The position numbers and the translations under genes were made by a program. Positions 49,600 to 60,942 of a DNA stretch of 64,000 bases are shown in pieces. The DNA is from Protonemura montana (lineage: Eukaryota > Arthropoda > Insecta > Plecoptera > Nemouridae). Under the pieces are notes generated by a model, which was not told where the DNA came from, searched no databases, and worked only from the letters and a program-made list of their open reading frames with translations. Every line of letters starts with the position of its first letter. Positions within the stretch are counted from its first letter, which is position 1. The stretch spans positions 9,873,660 through 9,937,659 of the forward strand of contig OX387609.1 of assembly GCA_947568835.1 (NCBI GenBank), written 5' to 3'.

Positions 49600-50348
49600 A
49601 TGACTTTTCTCTCTGTAGGTACATGAGCATGTTTCCAACTTAATGCATGATCTCCCTGATTGAAAATTAATCCTTTCATGGTAAAATTATGTTTTTCAAG
49701 AGTTAATATCTATCTTTTTGGGGGTGGAATGCGTGGAAGGAGATAGGAGATAGATTAGAGAAGGCACAGGAAATGGATAAAAGGAGGGGATGTGAATTGA
49801 AGGATTGCACAGAACTGTAGGTAAACATCTATTTCTATAAAATATAGACATTTTTTAGTAATATTTTATTAACAATGTAAAAATGGCTCAATATCATATT
49901 TAGCAGAACTGTCAAAAAAAAACTAGAATGATTTATACTACCCACTGATGCTCTGTAGTAACAAATTATAAAATATACCTATATCCAAATAACTTCGGAC
50001 GATAATTTTGATAGTGGAAACATTTATTCCAACTAACCACGAAAGAGTTAAGAAGAAACTATGAAACTCCTGTCAGTTAGTGCTACACTATTTTTTAAAG
50101 AAAATCCTTACAACTTGGGAGAGGGAGAACCAACTAAGTAGATTGAACATCTTAGCCACCCTAGACAAAAAGCAGTGGAACTATGCACCCTTATTTTACT
50201 GTTATTGCCAGAGTAAAACATTTGTCATTGCTTGTACACCTTGTATACAGTACTTTATTCACTAATTATATTATGGTATTTAGCGTAGATTAAGTTAAAG
50301 TGTGTATGTATGCCTCCATTTAATTCTGACTTCATATAGTTCTGACTT
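49600..50348. other. Intergenic stretch
   Basis: No gene is visible between the cuticle gene and the minus-strand OBP gene. The sequence is AT-rich and the two genes converge here. Confidence 0.45.
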
Positions 50349-52957
50349 CTACGGTCGTTGGTTCATGTCCAGCGCAAAGCACAGGGCCATCTTCCTGGCT
50401 TGAGCACAATGATCATCTTCCGAGGCTGAAACAAAAGACAGTTGTATGTCGAAGATGCAGTTGTCAATATCAACGGAAACGGAACTCCGTGAGCTTCTTA
50501 TTGGTTGCTTATAAGTTACGTTCTCCGATTTTCTAAGTACGATTTTTTTTTGCAGTGCCAAGAACACCAATCACATAACCAGCCAAACAAAAACCATTTA
50601 AACTGAGTTTTGAATGCTAAGTGAAGAACAACTAAATTTCCCGACGTTTCGTAACTTGTACCTGTTACTTCTTCAAGGTTTAAAGCAGTCCTGACAATTT
50701 ACCGATAACAAAAAAACCACAAAAAATTATAACAATTATCTACTTCAAGCATCCCAAATGAAAAATAAATAACTAAAAAAATAATGTAATAATTAAAAAA
50801 CTAACATATTTTGTATTTTCGAAAATATGTCCCCAAAAAATTGGCGTTTTTTTACTAACGAACCAAAATTGTCAGTACTGCTTTCACCCTTGATACGTAA
50901 CAGGTACAAGGTACCAAACATTGGGAAATTTATTTGTTCTTCACTCAGCATTCAAAACTCGGTTTAAATAGTTTTTGTCAAAACAAGTGCTGAGTTTAGA
51001 CAAAGTAGACATGAGTCTAAAAACCATAACCTTGCTGCCAAACAGAAAATAGGTTTTTTTAAATGAGATTCTTCCACTGTTTGGTGTTTCCGACACTGCA
51101 CATAGAACCTCTTAAGCCAACTGAAGAAATCTTTCAAGGCCTACCCGATCCCAACTTCCTGAAGCACGTCACCACACGTCTTATCTTTGCCAGCCGTTCC
51201 TTACGATCGATGACGTAGTTGTCCAGCAACGCCAAGACGCCAGCCTCCGTCACGAAGCCTAGGTCGTCGACGGCGTCCAGACGCGTGAAGACGCACTGGA
51301 CGGTGCACTACATAGAAGTCAAGGGTGCATCAGGTTAAGCAACACTGCAATGGTGTGGGACTTGCTACACCTGGGCGTTAAGCAACACTGCAATGGGTTC
51401 GGGCTTGGATTGGTGTCCGCGGTACTAAAAACCAATGGCATGGTCAAATAAATGCGAGTGTTTCTCATGCAGGATAAAGCATCCTAAAAATCTTAAAAAC
51501 CAAGACGGGCACATTTTACCGCTGGCAGGCTTGTGCTCCTTGAATCGTAAGTCGATCTTCTTCCCCGCCATCCTTTCCTGTTTCCTTCGTCCCGGTCGCG
51601 TCGTGCACGCAGGAAGAAGTCCCAATCGAGGCCACGGGATCGGTGGTGGTCGTGGATAGCCCTGGAATCCTCTCCTTGACCTCTGGGAAGCGACGTCGTC
51701 GGAGTCCTCCGGTCACTTCGATGAAGTCCAGAAGGCGATGCTGAGAGTTGGAAGGTGCAAGTGATTAAAACACCCTACTCCGCCCAGAAAAGTTTAGCTG
51801 GAATGCAAAAATGGGAATTAGTTTCTTGAGAGAGACGTAATAGGTAACCGACAGACACGATAAGGATTTTTAATTATACTTTTAAATAAAAATAGTGCGC
51901 CCGAGCAGGGGCTCGAACCCTGGACCCTTAGGTTAAAAGCCTAATGCTCTACCGACTGAGCTACCCGGGCTCTGCTAGTTAAATGTAACCTTGCATTATT
52001 AGATCACAGTAAAAGTTTAATAAAAACCTTTGGTTACAATTTTCACTTTCGGTAGATCCCAAACCGATTAAAAACTGCTCTCATCGACGATTTTCTCCAT
52101 GACTTTGTAAAAATTCGCAAATGATTCGCATTAAGATCGCCAGTTCTTCAAATCCTATGATTCTCAATTTGGATATCTTATGTTCAAACGGGTAGAACAG
52201 CAATACCGCTGTATTTCTTACGTTTAAGAAAAACCAAGTGTATTTCAGCTGTGAATTAATTATGTTCTCTTGAAAACTTTCCTTCAGAAATTGTTTTACA
52301 CGGTATGTCGTGGTGTCAACATCAGTAGGTACCCGTAGTCTGTGTGGGCAGGCGATGTGTCGTATTGTACACGTCTGCGTAGCTGCGGTTGCTGGCCGAG
52401 TCCGGGTACGAGCAGTCTAACACAGCCTTGGACATCTCCGTCGCGAGGGTGGGCCGGTCTGCCGCCTCGGTGTCGTTCTGTTTCTGGGCACTTTCCTGGG
52501 AACACGGCGAAGACGTGGTGAAAATATCATGGGAAAGTAACGACCTCAGCTCCTCGCTGTCGCTGCTACATGACAAGAGACAAAACTTTACAGTCTGAAT
52601 TATATTGGTACCTAGCTTAATTATGGTATAGTCAAACTTGGAAATAATTGGTGTCCCATTTACATTATGGGCTCACTTTGGCTCCCCAAAGTAAAAACTT
52701 TGGCGTCAGTTGGTTGCAAGCTTTTACTTGCTCCAAATGCTTACACTTTCTTTTAACTTTTTTTCTTGGTTTCCTTGCATAAAAGTCTCCCTTCTAATAT
52801 ATATCGTGCTTTGTTTATACAGAACACCTAAAATTCACCATTTTGTTATTCTAAAATTAGTTTTGATTTAATTAAAGTGATTAATAAATGACAGTCATCG
52901 TACCGCCAAGTTAAACCTCTGGCTTGAGAGAAGCAAGAAGACGATCAACCCAGGCAT
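50349..52957 (-). CDS. Long-insert odorant-binding protein B (PBP/GOBP family)
   Basis: Five exons (52904-52957, 52333-52594, 51520-51740, 51145-51307, 50349-50425) join in phase (0, 1, 0, 1) into 258 residues. Exon 1 is a signal peptide with core LIVFLLLSS, so the protein is secreted, presumably into sensillum lymph or haemolymph. Residues 19-179 are a low-complexity insert, acidic/Ser-rich then Arg/Asp/Ser-rich, starting TVKFC. Exon 4 begins CTVQC, the C2-X3-C3 pair of insect OBPs, followed by X42, C4 (VVTC), X12, C5, X8 and C6 (RKMALC). This spacing is diagnostic of OBPs. The insert takes the place of the usual 25-30 residues between C1 and C2. The donor of exon 2 (CGG/GTACCT) is the weakest junction. 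Exon 3 was read in the frame that keeps phase with exon 4, since another frame is also open. The gene is divergent to OBP A. Confidence 0.8.
50592..50974. mobile_element. Foldback element with arms of about 110 bp (family E, long form)
   Basis: Arms at 50592-50700 and 50868-50974 are inverted and about 85-90% matched by eye. They contain TTTTGAATGCTAAGTGAAG, CCCGACGTTTCGTAACTTG and TACCTGTTACTTCTTCAAGG. The loop is AT-rich. It lies in intron 4 of OBP B. The shorter copies in MDN1 introns keep only the outer 37 bp or so of each arm. Confidence 0.8.
51361..51425 (+). repeat. 5S-rRNA-like SINE fragment
   Basis: GCGTTAAGCAACACTGCAATG followed by GGCTTGGATTGGTG resembles the 3' half of a 5S-derived SINE head; a second partial AAGCAACACTGCAATGG is at 51336. 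It is antisense in intron 3 of OBP B. Confidence 0.55.
51899..51970 (-). tRNA. tRNA-Lys(UUU), second identical copy
   Basis: The 72 nt are identical to the tRNA at 47493-47564, with an intact cloverleaf and UUU anticodon. It lies in intron 2 of OBP B on the same strand as that gene. Flanking sequence is unrelated to the first copy, except for a short AT-rich stretch. Confidence 0.95.
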
Positions 52958-53513
52958 AACATCTGCCGTGGACAAGACAAGCTATGCACGTTTGTCAAAA
53001 GCGCTCCTGCATTTTAAAGACATGCGCTCAATTTCCGTTGACAACAAAACACAATCAAACATGACCTCGCCGCACGAATCATCCGTGTCCATTGATTGAG
53101 GGCTGCTAATCAATCTGTCAAACTTTGACAGCACTGTCATTTGAACACAATGCACTCTGACGACATGAATGCACATAATTGCAACGAAATTAGCAATCAA
53201 GTTGTCATTGTTCATGAGAAGGAAATGCACAATGCATTTTTTTCATTTGGAATACAATTCGATTCCTTGATTATATTAAAAAGATTGACTCTTGAGGTTT
53301 TACTGTGTCCGCTCTTTCATGAAGGCTACAAAAATCATTAACTAACAACTCTCAAAACCTTAGTGAAATCATTGAAAAGCTGATTGAGAAGTCACATGGC
53401 AAATGAATGGCCAATGGGTGGATGCACAAAGTTGTGTTGGTATTTAAGGAAACCTGGAGAATGAATGTGACTGATTCTAGCAACCTTTGGATTGTTTACG
53501 CGCGTGGGTGAAG
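52958..53513. promoter_or_regulatory. Shared divergent promoter region of OBP A and OBP B
   Basis: There are 556 bp between the two start codons. On the plus side TATTTAAG at 53441-53448 lies 66 bp before the OBP A ATG. On the minus side TTTAAAAT (53011-53018) lies about 55 bp before the OBP B ATG. Both are at sensible distances for TATA-type core promoters. No exon is visible between them. Confidence 0.55.
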
Positions 53514-56317
53514 ATGAACCCAACTTCTGCATTGCTAATTTTCTTGGCGACGACAGCAGTGACGTCTACTCTGGTAAGCCAAACTCATAATTAAACCATA
53601 ATGAAGCTATACTTTTCAATCGTACGTATCAAATTGGCTGTCCGACTTCTCTCTTTATTCTTGTGTTTCGGGTCTGAGATGATACCGAAGTATGTGTGCC
53701 ATAAGAAGAATGTCCACATTTTATTTTACTGCGTTTACAACTTCACAATTACAATTCTTTGAAATAAAATTTTATTCTTTTTAAATACTGTAATTTGAAT
53801 TTGAAAGGCTTTCTTATCTTGTATCACAACTTATATTGCAATGTTTTGAGATGTTTGACTGGCAAATAAAAATGTGGAAAATTGGAAATACACCATCGAT
53901 TTCAGCGATGGCATCATTGAACTCCCAGATAAGACAAGATTTGGTGAGTCTCTGATATAGCCAAGTCACAAAAGTTAAGCAACACTACGCCATGGTTTGG
54001 TTATGGATGGGCGAGGCGACCACTTCTAGGTTCCTAAGTTTCTGTCTCCGGCAGGGCATGAAGTGCAGGTCTGACGAGGACGGCAACGAGGATGACTCGA
54101 GCTTCCAGGAAATCCTCCAGTCTTGCAGGAACGAGGAGCGAAACAACCAGCAGGATCAGAACGGGGAACGAAATAGCCAACAGGATCAGTATGGAAGTCG
54201 AAGCAACCAACAGGAACAGAATGGAGGTCGAAGCTACCATCAGGACACGAGCGAAGACTCCGGTCAAGACACCTACCAAGGTCATATAAAGTCTTAAGTA
54301 GAAAGTGACTGCATTGTAGACTACATAACACTTTAACACTCCAAACGTACTATACCACAATCCACTATAGGTATACCAAAACAGCTCGACAAAAGTAGGG
54401 TTTGGACCAAACATGGTTTTACCTAGCAAGCACCATATAAGTCAGAAAGATCATTTCAAGTGGCCGGACCATAGCCCGTGCTATCATGTCTGCCATTCTC
54501 TAGGTAAATAAACCTATCCAAATAGGTTGCCTGGCATATGAACGCATTGAGGAAATTGTATCGTTGAATTTAGCAGGTCAACGGAGATCAGAGTCGGAAC
54601 ACAGAAACGGTCACAGCCGATATGAGGTGACCAATCAGCAAAACAGCGGGAACAGGGAGGGAAGCCGTCACCAAATGAATCAGCAAAACAGCGGGAAAAG
54701 TGACGGAAGCCGTTACCAAATGAACCAGCAGGACAGCGGGAGTCAAGACAGTGGAAGAAACAGCCAGAGTGAACGACGAAATCAGAATGACAGGTGAGAC
54801 TTGAGAGGAACTTAAATGTGCAATTTTGTTCAATGCCAAAAAAAAGCTGCTAGGGCTATCACTACAACATCCTTTGACCATTTTTTTTAAGCAAATCAAA
54901 TTTCAAACTAAGCAATTTTTGTCTGTATTTTCTCTAGGTTTACGTTCAACCAGAACGGCAACGAACAGCGTCGCGACAGAAGCGACAACCAAAGCAGTCA
55001 CAACTCGGACAACCGGTCCTCGGTACAGAACTGGATGGGTTCCACTGAGGACAGCTGGCGGCAGACTCAGGACCAGGACAGAGACTCTTCAGATAACAGG
55101 GGCGGTGACTCTGATGACCTTGAACAGCTTGATCCCGTGAGTGTATGGGCTGATAATGTTTTACAAATAACCTGTCGTGGTAAACTTATACTGTATTGTT
55201 GAATCGTTTGTTTCAGTGCACGGTACATTGCATCTTCCGGCACATGCAGATGGTAAGCATAGCAATGACATTGATATTGATTACTGCAGAAAGCTGATAG
55301 GAAAAAAATACAGCTTTGGCATCACTATAAACAAACATTTCTGCGGGAGATATTTCAGTATTTGGAGTTGGTTCTGTCTTCACTCTCCTTGCTTATCAAC
55401 CTTGCGACAGTAAAGATTTGTGGAGGAATCCTGTTGTTTGCGTTGTACTATTCTTCAGAAAAGACGTTAAGACGATGGTCCCCTTGCTACTCTTCGACAA
55501 GATTAGGCGAAATGCCGGTATCAGATTTCCCTGTCTCTCTTCTAGGACAGCTTGTGTTAATAGTCACCTACTCCTTCAACGACGCCATAAGAAAAAAAGT
55601 GCGTTAAAAAAGTGCGTCGTTAGGTTAGGTTAACCAACCAGTCAACGTAAAGCAGTGAGGCGTCATTGCTTGCAGCTAGACCGCCGCGGTCTGCCCGACA
55701 AGTCGGCTTCGATCAATGCAATGACTCGCAACATACGAGACCGCCACGTGCGCCGCTTCGTGGCCGACTCAGTCAACGAGTGCCACGACTTGGCGCGGGC
55801 TGACGCTGGGCGTGATCGATGCCGCTTTGCCAAAAACCTGGCGCTGTGCTTCCAGGAGAAGGGACGAAGGGTGAGGCACTTGAATTGGTCTCTTCAAGCT
55901 GATTTTAGAAAGTATTTTCATGTTTGGGTGGTTTTAAATGAAAAGCACACATGCCAGTGTATCGGATTTGTCCACCAAGACGCTGCAATTGATTCGATAG
56001 CTTTTGGTCAAAACATGGTTTTTGAACTGTGAGTCTTTTAAACAGGTTACAAAAAGACTTACAGAGCTTACACCAAAAAAAAAGTACAAAAAAATAATGA
56101 ATTTAGCATTAAATAATTTATTCTAACTTTATAAAGTCAATCCAATCATTAAATGCCTGTTTTTCATAATACAAACATCATGTTGAATTTTGTTTTTCCC
56201 CTAGGGCCGATGAGAATTTCGGGTAATTTCTGTTAATTTCCACAGACTTGCGACGATTGGGACGAACCGTCACCGTCAGCACCTAGCAGCAAATATCCGT
56301 ACTACAAGCAGTACTGA
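53514..56317 (+). CDS. Long-insert odorant-binding protein A (Obp59a-like)
   Basis: Seven exons (53514-53573, 54055-54280, 54577-54793, 54938-55136, 55217-55252, 55676-55870, 56246-56317) join in phase into 334 residues. Residues 1-20 form a signal peptide (core SALLIFLATTAV). Mature protein starts GMKC with a second Cys at 44. Residues 45-234 are a Gln/Asn/Ser/Asp/Arg-rich insert with 10-residue repeats (type ERNSQQDQYG) and 14-residue repeats (QMNQQNSG). Cys235 and Cys239 (CTVHC) lie in a 36-nt microexon, then X42, C4 (282), X12, C5 (295), X8, C6 (304), X8 and an extra Cys at 313 in TCDDWDE. The segment GLPDKSASINAMTRNIRDR resembles the insect Obp59a group, linked in flies to humidity sensing; that assignment is from memory of the family and is inference. 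The poly(A) signal is at 56428. Confidence 0.85.
53950..54040 (+). repeat. 5S-rRNA-derived SINE head next to OBP A exon 2
   Basis: AAAGTTAAGCAACACTACGC, then GGTTATGGATGGGCGAGGCG and ACCACTTC follow the 3' half of 5S rRNA. It ends about 15-30 bp before the exon 2 acceptor (CTCCGGCAG, exon from 54055), so it supplies or abuts the branch-point region. Confidence 0.6.
55217..55252 (+). other. 36-nt microexon of OBP A carrying C2-X3-C3
   Basis: The acceptor TTTGTTTCAG and donor GTAAGC flank 12 codons encoding CTVHCIFRHMQM. Both sides are phase 0, so skipping would keep the frame but remove two of the six conserved cysteines. The C3-to-C4 spacing of 42 across the junction matches OBP B exactly, which supports the exon. 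Confidence 0.85.
55395..55635 (+). repeat. Family A SINE body in OBP A intron 5
   Basis: CTTGCTTATCAACCTTGCGAC, TTTGTGGAGGAATCCTG and TGGTCCCCTTGCTACTC align with the copies at 36190, 38325 and 21395. The tail contains AAGTGCGTCGTTAGG. It is in the same orientation as the gene. Confidence 0.75.
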
Positions 56318-56427
56318 GTACGTTGGTAAGAGAACCAATCAAAAGTCATTAGAAGAAGCTGTAATTTAGCAGTAGATGCTATTAGTACTACCTTTTACAT
56401 TTTTCCAATTAAAGGTGGCGAAGAATG

Positions 56428-56433
56428 AATAAA
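56428..56433 (+). terminator. Poly(A) signal for OBP A
   Basis: AATAAA lies 111 bp after the stop codon. Confidence 0.65.
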
Positions 56434-57981
56434 CTGGAAATCTTGTTTAAAATTACTAGTTTTTGGCTGATTTTATATATTATCTTTTTTGCCATAACAT
56501 GAATGCTTTCAGCATTCTATACTCATCAGTCATCACATTGCTGAATTCTGTTTCTCACTTGCCCATTTTCAACATTTTCAGTTTTAAAATAATGTATTTC
56601 TTACAAGTACATAATTGAAAATACACAGGTTTGGTTGTCATGAGGCAAGGAATTAAATAGCAGACATAAATATTCAGACATTTTATTTTTTGCTCCCATA
56701 TTCCTCGTTTTATGGATTAATCATCATTCATAATCAATTAACATTTTTAAATTGGCATTCGTCTGTGCGTTAGCACCTTCATCATGCAAACAACGTTGTT
56801 TACCAAGAAGCAACGATGAATTAATTTTGGTCAACATTCAATATAATATTTCTTCTCAAACACCAAAATAGCTGGTTTTTATGATCAAAGCAGTTTTTAC
56901 CAACTGGACATTTTTCAGCTGGAAATTGCCAAAAGGATAGTAATGGAGAATCATTTTCCTCATCCTCATCACATATTTAAATAAAGTATTCTAAATAGTT
57001 AAAATAATAATATTAGTAAAATAATTCTGTGCCCTTATAACAAGTGAGTAGTGTCTCATAGAAAGCTTACATCTACTAAGTAGGTTTTGTGCAGACAATG
57101 GTTTTTTTCATGAATTGTACTTTCAATGCTTTGTATCTTTTCAAAACAATTAGTTACCTTGTTAACTGCCAGTAATTAGGAGCCTCGTTTAGGTAAACTG
57201 CAAAACGACAAATACAGTAAAGGTTCCAAAATTTTAATCAACAGGGAAAATATAGTACATGCTCAAACTACGCCCTGGTTGAAATATTTGCCGAGTGCGT
57301 AGGAAAAATGCCATTCCAAAATAATTTTTACGGGTAGGATACAAAAAACCTGAATTATTCATATGAGATGGACCTTTTCTACATTGACAAAGTTACGAGC
57401 CGAAACGTTACCAATTACGTGCTCGTACCGATTACGCCGTTTATCAGGTTTCCGGTAAGTTGAACTCGCCCTTCTTTCACCGTCATCTATTACAGCACTT
57501 CTAGTTATAAGCTAGTTAGTGTTTTGAATGCAAATAGAGTTTCAAGAGACTACATTTAGGTTGTGGTAAAGAGAGAACGACAATCTTCTCTAACAATGAC
57601 AAACGCAATACGCCAAAAGATAAAAATTCTTGGACACTCTGCAAAAGTGCACCACGTAATGTCAATTTCCTTCTCCGGGAAGTTGCGATAACTCTCTCTT
57701 AGCTTCTGCACCACAATCAGTAAATGCTTTTAGCTATTATGACTATCAACAACATGACAAGACAATTTCATTGGAAGTTTCAGCCAAAAACTCAGCTCAG
57801 CTCAATCACAGCTCAAGTAAAAAATCTCATGGCAGCCATCGTGAACATATTTCCAAAATTTAGAAAACCTTCAATTATGGATTCTCCTGAATAAGATTCA
57901 CATCATGGCAGCGTTGTGACTTATTGGTTATAGGATGCAAAGAATGAATTAAATAAAAGCCCCTAGTTTGAGAGTTTTGAA
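56434..57981. other. Intergenic DNA between convergent OBP A and DERA
   Basis: No exon is visible on either strand and no repeat is named. The DERA 3' UTR must lie at its right end, but no canonical AATAAA is evident on the minus strand nearby. Confidence 0.45.
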
Positions 57982-60942
57982 TCAAGCCATGGTGAAGTAG
58001 CTGGCATCAGCAATGCACCCTGAGACATGGAAGAACAGTTGCTTCTCGATGTCGGTCAGCAAGCCTGAAGCTCCGATGCGAAACAAATCCCGGGACAGCC
58101 ACTCGTTGCCGAGTTCCTCCTTCATCAGCACGAGCCAGTTCAAGGCGTCAGTATAGGTGCGGATTCCGCCCGCTGGCTTGAACCCGATCTGGAGGACAGA
58201 ATATAGGAGTTAAATTAAAATTGCATTCAATCAGGTGAACTCTAGCCTCTTTTTACTTGTCTATATTGAAATTGGATTCAAGGATCAATTGTTAATGCGT
58301 TAAGATACTTTTAATCTTTTCAGTATGTCATTTAGTCAACTATCTTAGCAATCAGAATTACTGTCGTTTCAAGTGTTAAGAAATTTAATTTTGTCATTTC
58401 TCTAAGATTACTTGCTTTTGAGACTGATTATCTCTCAATTAATCTTTATTAATACTAACCTCAACGATTGATACAAGTGTATTGATATTTTGACTTATTG
58501 GTAAAAACTATTTAATAGTAGAAGTTGTAAAAAGAAAAGCTGAAAGCATTATCGGGTGGCACCTACCGTTACCACATATTGCCGGCTCGTTTGCTTAACA
58601 GAACATATATTATACCCAATAGTTCAATGTGCAGTAAGCAAGTGTCTTTCTCTCGATAGGCTTTGTGCCATGGAGTGTACTCTTGGCACATATGGCATAT
58701 ATTACTTCATACGCATATGCAGTGTTGATTGGAAGGTGCTCAATCAAACCAATTAAATTGCCATATCACCTTGACTCCAGTTTGTGCACGGAAATCTCGA
58801 ATGGCCCGGCACATCACGATACCGATCGGTAGTGTGGCGTTTACGGTCTCCTTGCCCGTTGATGTCTTGATGAAGTCGCTGCCTGCCGCCATGGCAATCA
58901 TGCTGCACTTGTAAATGTTCTCAAAGGTTCCCAGCTCTCCTGCCGCAATGATTGTCTTCAAGTGTGCATTGCCTGCGAAGAAACCGACGCAAAGACGTTA
59001 GGATCGGGAGTTGCGTTTTTTTTTTTAGTCTTTTCGAGACATAATATAAATAGTAATGAAGAGGTTGAATACTAGCAAATAATAGGCAGAATAATGGCAG
59101 AAGAGAGTCAATAACAAAAAGATTGAACATTTGGACTGACTCCAAAGTCAAGAAATGGTTTGGCCATTAAATACTACAATACATATTAGAAATCTTGTTT
59201 CTTCCATCAGATTCAAATGGTTATTTGGTTAATTACAAGTGTTTCCATCCTATGTCTGATTTTTCATTTCTTCAGTTGATTTTTTCGAAACCACTTGGAT
59301 ATATGAAAAGTATTGAACTATGATGAATAAACTAACATTTAAAACAATTACGAGACGAGCAAGCATTCTGATTTTGAGATGTGTTTTACAGTATTGCCTT
59401 GTTTTGAAGAGTTTGTCCGCCTTAAAATGAACCTGAATCTCTTGAAGATGGCAGCTGTGAGTGTGACACAAGGAAACGTCGAGTACCAAGGTTCTTTTGA
59501 GAGCCAACAAACTCATCAACACCAAAAAGCACATCCTAACATCCACCAACATCTCTGAAAACCTCCGCCAAACTAATAACCACAAAAATGAGTAGACAAA
59601 AACTACAGTATGGCTCATACAGAAACTATGTACTTTACCATCTGCCAATAAATACAAACAGAAGAATAATTCTTACTGAGTATTATGATTGTATGATTAT
59701 AACACATTTTCATGTAGACCGCTGCAGAGACAACACAATAAAGTATAAACAAATGAATATAAAAACAAAATACCGTACCGCATGCTTCTCTCATTTGCTT
59801 GATCTCAGAGTAAAGTTCTTCCCAGCGCTCGGTCAGCACCAAGCTGCGGTTGACCACGATGTCTATCTCTGTGGCGCCGCTCTCCACCGCAAACCGCACT
59901 TCCTCCAGTCGAGTCTTCAATGGGTACTGCCCACTCGGAAATCCAGCCGCAACTGCCGAGATACGCAAATACATGCTCACTTACATATCGGATTTGAAAA
60001 TTATTCAGAAAATATTTGGCTAGTGAAAATTTAACATTATTAAAGACAAATCGTAGATAAAAGTGCAAAGAGATGGAATGTAGCATGATGATTGATTTAC
60101 GTGTGGGCTGGGTACTTCATTGTTGATGGTATGTACTAATTTGATTGAACTAAATATGTGTTATTTTAAGGTACCTGATGCAACCTGAATTTTATCGGAT
60201 AGCCCTGCCCTGGCAAAGAATTGCACAGCATATGGAACCAGGTTGGGATAAACGCAGACAGCAGCCGTCGTTATCGTTTTCGATTTGATATTTTGGGCAT
60301 CAATTCCAAGCGCCAGCTGCAAGTCTTCGGCAAGAGGATTGGCAGCCTTGGGGTGAATGTGAAGCAAATTTAGAATAAACATTGGATATTTTTTCATTGA
60401 AAAGGCAAACTTTCAATAATTAGAAAAGATTTGTTTGAATTCCAAATATGTTACAGATATCTTGTGAGTGAAATTAAAAAAGATTGAGGCTGTAAAACTA
60501 GCTTTATACTAGGTGTGTTACCTTGAAGCAGAGGCTAGTAACATTAGACGCAGTGTCGTCTCCAGCAAGTGTTGTCAAATCGATGCATGTCAAGGCACGT
60601 AAAAGCCAAGCAGCCTGGTGGTCGTTCTCCAGTATCCGATGCCTCTGCAATTCGGCAGCTCGGAGATTTACGTTATATTTGCTAACTTCAGCGTATTCAA
60701 ACCATGCTAAATCTAGGATGAATTAAAAAAATTTCCTGTCATTGGTTTTAAGTATACATGGATTACTTGGTTACCAGTCAAGCCACTGTTTTGATAATTC
60801 TATGCATTTATTACTTACTCAATTGATTTGACATATAACCTACAAATCTAGAAGTTAACTTATAAAAACACTTCGGTTCAGCAATAAATTCTCTGCAAGC
60901 TTTTGACTTACCAAGAGGAAATCCTGGGTTTCGCTTCTCCAT
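57982..60942 (-). CDS. DERA: Deoxyribose-phosphate aldolase
   Basis: Six exons (60912-60942, 60522-60712, 60175-60346, 59779-59952, 58770-58972, 57982-58188) join into 325 codons plus TGA. The enzyme splits 2-deoxyribose 5-phosphate into glyceraldehyde 3-phosphate and acetaldehyde in cytosolic deoxynucleoside catabolism. The class I aldolase signature is complete: EIDIVVNRS (catalytic Asp), DFIKTSTGKETVNAT (Schiff-base Lys) and IGFKPAGGIRT (second Lys), with TCIDLTTLAGDDT near the N terminus. The length matches animal DERA (about 318). The first exon encodes only MEKRNPGFPL; the join restores Asp-Leu-Ala-Trp, which fits the animal N terminus and fixes the start. All junctions are GT-AG. The gene directly follows AFG1L on the same strand. 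Confidence 0.96.

Noticed and set aside
51516..51716. Alternative frame of OBP B exon 3 with a Cys pair
   Set aside because: Its donor phase would put exon 4 out of frame and lose CTVQC; the 73-codon frame starting from the 51740 acceptor keeps the OBP core in frame.
52982..53230. 82-codon minus-strand open frame upstream of OBP B
   Set aside because: It lies in the divergent promoter, has no signal peptide that fits the OBP phase, and the exon at 52904-52957 fits better.
53950..54040. Functional 5S rRNA gene
   Set aside because: Only the 3' half of the 5S pattern is present, with many substitutions, and it runs into an OBP exon.
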